From the NCBI GenBank assembly GCA_964030475.1, contig CAXIPT010000007.1, forward strand, positions 2,922,463 to 2,986,462: a stretch of 64,000 bases of DNA, in the 5' to 3' direction. Below the pieces are notes generated by a model that searched no databases, was not told the DNA's origin, and was given only the letters and a program-made list of their open reading frames with translations. The position numbers and the translations under genes are program-made. The DNA is from Tethya wilhelma. Its lineage: Eukaryota > Porifera > Demospongiae > Tethyida > Tethyidae. Of this stretch, positions 61,801 to 64,000 are shown one piece after another (positions within the stretch are counted from its first letter, which is position 1; the number at the start of each line of letters is the position of its first letter).

Positions 61801-64000
61801 ATACTATTTTCTTCAAAGATAACTCTAGATTGTTGAACTACATCAAACCCTCCAAGGCTATTGATTATGGTAGTGTGTCCACGAAACGTCAATTTTGAAC
61901 CAGTTCCTCCATAATTGATTTCAACGGTACTAAATGCGATTGAGTTAGCTATAATCACACCGTGTAATACTATATCGTCTGTGTAGGTAAAGTACACACT
62001 ATCTTGAGATCCATCAAACTTGGTACTTTTAATGACAGCCATTTTTAATAGTATACCCATCACACTTGATCCAATAAACGTACTGTTGATGATTGAAAGC
62101 TGTGCCTGTTCTTCAGCAGCAACTGCATACACACCATGTGTACTACGAACATGTGCGAAGACTGATTGCAGTCCTATTATTTGAACGTGAGCTTTGGCTA
62201 CACCTAAAGATATATAGATATCTCCCTTCTGAGCTGGGTTGTCAACTGTTGTTATGTTGGTTAATTCAATGGTGTATTTTCTTGTGTGATTGACAAGGGT
62301 GATCCATAAACCTGAAGTGATTTGATCTGACCTCATATGTCCATAATTTCCGTACCTAAATGAGGTTTTTGAAATGTATGAAGCTTGGCACTCATTTGAA
62401 TCTATAAGAATGTAACAGTTGATTTTGTTGTTTGTGAATTTTGAACTTGATATGTTCAAGGTGTGGTAGACATTGTAGAGAATAAGGCCAACTCCTTTTC
62501 CATTGGTAATGGTTACTCCTTGTATTGTAACATTGTATGAATGTACAATGCAAAGTGTGTGCCTCATGTCAAGGATTGTAACGTTTTCGAAGTTATAATC
62601 AAAGTTCAAATCATTCAATGTGTATTTGTATACTCGTGTAACAGTACGTGCTCCACAATTAGTGAAGATTATGTGAGATATTGACAAATTTGTGGTATTG
62701 ATGAAGGTCATTCCGAATGGTTTGTTACAAATAACATTGACCGTGGTATTATCATTCAAATTGGTCATACGTGTCCCAATAATGGACAGGTTTTCAACAT
62801 CTTGTATAGTGTAGGTTGCTTTCCTTGAAACAGTGTGATTGCCAGCCAGCAGGATGATAGTAGTGTTTGGCCTGAAGTAGTGATGGTTGTGTTGACTCTC
62901 TTTGATCAGCTCATTGATAGTTGGGCAATGTTCTACTGGACACTGGATGGAATCAGTGGAGCTGTTGTTGTTGGGTGCCACATAAATCATTCTCTGTTTA
63001 GTGGCAACTACATTAGCCTTTCCGATTATATAGAGCCAGAGAATAAGAAACTTACACAAAAATATACACTTCATAATGACAGTCAAGATATTCATTCTGA
63101 GGTCTTTTAACATTTCTGTATGTAAGTTTAGCTTCACTTGCTGTCACACTACTTAATTGTTGGTAGCAGATGGCATCAACTGGTGTACATAGAGTAACAG
63201 GAAGTACTCTGTAGTAGTTCATGCAGTCAGCAAAATCCATGGTAGGTCTTAAATGTGGTTAAACCTCACATGCACTATCCACATATGGACTACATGTTGT
63301 GCAATGCCCATTTGTAAGGTTCATTATTATATTCACCACAGAATTTAATTTAATATTGCAATGCTGCATATAAGTGCCTGATGGTAATGTGTACAAAAAT
63401 TTCCCCAACGCGCGAATATTATGCATGGTAGTGCACTCTCACTGACGAGTGATGACCCTTACCATGTACATGTGGTGCTAGAACACATGTAGAACTCTTA
63501 AGTCATTCTGTTGTATGTTGTATTTTTGTATGCTAGTGTAAGCCTCGTGCATGATCTACGTATTTATTAACTTCACCAACATACAGTTTTGGGTAGTGTT
63601 CATGTCATATCACAAGGTTACCATTTTTTACTGCATGAGTTCTTGGTATGTATCACTGGATAACTGCAAGTGCTGAAATATCAGCATTTTGGTCATGCAG
63701 CAACTTAAAATAATTAATTTAGAATTAATTCAAGCATGCGGGAAGTAGGCATAATAATTATGTAACTTATAAAGTCATGCTTAAAGGTTCCTGAAATGTT
63801 TGTCAAGATAAATTTATTAACACATTAATTTTTTAATGCACATATATATAGGATCAAGGTGATTCGTTAGGAAGTGTAATCAAGGGATTCTTTTCAGTAA
63901 GGAATCGTGGGGCGAAGGACAGACTGCCAACAGCATCCACATGTTTCAATTTACTTAAACTCCCTAACTACACTCGAAAAAGTGTACTTAGAGATAAACT
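51770..64000 (+). CDS. UBE3B: HECT-type E3 ubiquitin ligase, UBE3B orthologue (29 exons, runs off the window)
   Basis: Exon starts-ends: 51770-51865, 52382-52431, 52489-52529, 52619-52683, 52875-52931, 53070-53174, 53238-53285, 53356-53404, 53649-53734, 53835-53911, 54183-54288, 54356-54467, 54566-54600, 54683-54718, 54796-54908, 54981-55102, 55189-55498, 55567-55785, 55868-55967, 56106-56303, 56396-56494, 56601-56708, 56770-56907, 57284-57349, 57401-57459, 57769-57951, 58014-58125, 58343-58435, 63852-64000. That is about 1010 codons (human 1068), with an N-terminal basic IQ-like helix. The HECT domain runs from '[15 protein letters not shown]' through '[20 protein letters not shown]', '[15 protein letters not shown]' and 'RLISGD'. 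The catalytic Cys sits in '[14 protein letters not shown]' (codon 63,942). It transfers ubiquitin to substrates. Only about 15 C-terminal residues are missing at the right edge. Confidence 0.96.
52783..52821. repeat. (GT)n microsatellite
   Basis: About 19 GT units in a UBE3B intron (between exons 4 and 5). Confidence 0.95.
57025..57093. repeat. foldback element, 'acccag' family, in a UBE3B intron
   Basis: tagcctcatacccagcc...ccgttagtg at the left and gagagcctgggttactaggcta at the right; another dispersed hairpin copy. Confidence 0.75.
58436..59258. other. UBE3B intron 28, left part
   Basis: AT-rich intron sequence between UBE3B exon 28 and the 3' end of the nested antisense gene. No coding feature supported. 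The right part of this 5.4-kb intron (63,138-63,851) likewise shows nothing beyond the nested gene's upstream region. Confidence 0.6.
59259..63137 (-). CDS. beta-helix / multi-pass membrane surface protein, intronless, nested antisense in UBE3B
   Basis: One uninterrupted frame of 1292 codons. The methionine at residue 22 (63,074; '[16 protein letters not shown]') gives a clean signal peptide and may be the true start. Residues about 50-620 are Asn-rich strands with repeated 'NxT/NxS' glycosylation sites and recurring Ile-x-Asn / Phe-x-Asn-Asn steps, typical of a right-handed parallel beta-helix. A Cys-rich juxtamembrane part follows ('[14 protein letters not shown]'; '[13 protein letters not shown]', near residue 850). 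About eight or nine hydrophobic helices span 880-1215, and a short charged cytoplasmic tail ends 'WEEKSTKSE'. I know of similar uncharacterised large proteins in sponges and cnidarians; function unknown, perhaps recognition or adhesion. It lies wholly inside UBE3B intron 28, on the opposite strand. Confidence 0.9.
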   Translation of the reverse strand: MKLNLHTEMLKDLRMNILTVIMKCIFLCKFLILWLYIIGKANVVATKQRMIYVAPNNNSSTDSIQCPVEHCPTINELIKESQHNHHYFRPNTTIILLAGNHTVSRKATYTIQDVENLSIIGTRMTNLNDNTTVNVICNKPFGMTFINTTNLSISHIIFTNCGARTVTRVYKYTLNDLNFDYNFENVTILDMRHTLCIVHSYNVTIQGVTITNGKGVGLILYNVYHTLNISSSKFTNNKINCYILIDSNECQASYISKTSFRYGNYGHMRSDQITSGLWITLVNHTRKYTIELTNITTVDNPAQKGDIYISLGVAKAHVQIIGLQSVFAHVRSTHGVYAVAAEEQAQLSIINSTFIGSSVMGILLKMAVIKSTKFDGSQDSVYFTYTDDIVLHGVIIANSIAFSTVEINYGGTGSKLTFRGHTTIINSLGGFDVVQQSRVIFEENSMLDFRNNNLNNSQCIENSDFCEPTMSLNEVNVTMMDNSHMYFLNNTAQGSGGLLLEDVQITFKGNVSIEFIENNGTDGGALELGLNVKLLAMNGSPVISFLQNTGLRGGAIYTSHHNRICIGEYPIQWYFVNNSAMVGGSIVYGSVASILSLHDNGLLKGCGQEYMYIETTPNDVSIVASDPTRVCICENDIPQCNITHHRAMLFPNQKFEIDVVAAGLESGAVAFVVQAEFDKSEFSWKEKRGEQYLQLVHNHCTTLTYDTYLSSVQMKTLKLTVSYADLNNDYDTNLKRLVLKHKNNTVLFQDLTISFDIKNCSLGYTFNQTAYRCDCQPKLLQSNITCDTTGFVEIYRPYPKWVNATLEHTVMDEPGVIVHDHCPFDYCKPDSILPLNLEHPDDQCEFNRSGILCGACYKNSSQVLGSTKCKQCSNYWIFLVIPIFIVAGLALVGLLMTLNLTVASGTINGLIFYANIVRANQSIFFTSKTSNSFLSWFIAWLNLDLGIEMCFYNGLDGYTKTWLQFAFPLYIWFIVLAIILLSRRFITLGRLVGRLNNAVQVLATLFLLSYSKLLRTIITVFQFTTLVYPDGYVRRIWLYDGNIDYLKGKHIPLFLAALLFCVIFLCIPFTTVLVTIQWLQRKTQYRILSWVYKFKPVFDAYTGPYKDKHRYWTGLLLVVRAFLFLVFSLNVFGDPSINLLTIVLTVLCLLAYFSMTGGVYKRKLVNFIEISFLLNIGVVSAATLYKLKVPQNEDPMILTYTSTAIAFASFIVICGYHTYKQVGFGRRGAELKEIIMNIRQKRRTGDPEYEPIVSVDQQSSGHQLEVSEMIIDVSKLTRTPLVKWEEKSTKSE

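Noticed and set aside
63052..63240. Upstream extension of the beta-helix gene (62-codon frame)
   Set aside because: It is in another frame with no splice site linking it; the signal peptide near 63,074 is a better start.
1..64000. tRNA, rRNA or other structured RNA genes
   Set aside because: I looked for cloverleaf-like B-box motifs and rRNA-like blocks; the only tRNA-related sequence is the primer-binding site at 6340. A tRNA scan would be decisive.

Overview
The window looks like nuclear DNA of an early-branching animal, most likely a demosponge of the Amphimedon type. The reasons are: AT-rich DNA; multi-exon genes with many short GT/AG introns; clearly metazoan proteins (FBXO21, ORP, eIF4H and UBE3B-like); many small hairpin and terminal-inverted-repeat elements in introns; and a large beta-helix/multi-membrane-span protein of a kind I associate with sponges. 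The species name is inference. All gene models below were joined by hand from splice sites, and each one keeps a continuous reading frame across every junction given.

Positions 1-12.9 kb are a transposon graveyard. They hold pieces of a DDE transposase, a hAT/BED transposase and hairpin elements. A decayed Ty3/gypsy-type LTR retroelement (about 6.34-10.64 kb) has a tRNA-Leu primer site, a SCAN-like gag, two zinc knuckles, a protease, an integrase that precedes the reverse transcriptase/RNase H, and an internal inversion of the RT. Directly after it lies a frameshifted, intron-containing relic of the ribosome-rescue factor pelota (10.93-12.33 kb).

Positions 12.9-23.3 kb carry two intact plus-strand genes: an FBXO21 orthologue (13 exons, 637 aa) and a secreted protein with two CAP/SCP domains followed by a domain resembling the C-terminus of inter-alpha-trypsin-inhibitor heavy chains (10 exons, 642 aa).

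Positions 23.8-40.2 kb hold a tandem pair of short oxysterol-binding-protein-related genes (ORP9/10/11-like). Both have 14 exons and 484 aa, with exons 3-13 of identical length. The last intron of the first copy is 3.8 kb (158 bp in the second copy). It contains a complete intronless glycoside hydrolase family 7 cellulase gene with its own TATA box, plus several foldback repeats.

Positions 40.6-43 kb are a 2.3-kb terminal-inverted-repeat element. On the minus strand, 43.3-48.2 kb is eIF4H. Its Gly/Arg-rich penultimate exon lies in the opposite orientation, next to a near-perfect 82-bp direct duplication. Next, also on the minus strand, is an unassigned WD40 protein (48.5-51.5 kb). It is divergently paired, 223 bp apart, with a UBE3B-type HECT ubiquitin ligase that starts at 51,770 and runs off the right edge. 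The penultimate visible intron of UBE3B houses an intronless antisense gene for a 1292-aa beta-helix/multi-TM surface protein.

Two themes stand out: intronless genes nested inside introns of conserved housekeeping genes (GH7 in ORP, beta-helix/TM in UBE3B), and structural rearrangements (inverted exon in eIF4H, inverted RT, tandem ORP duplication).
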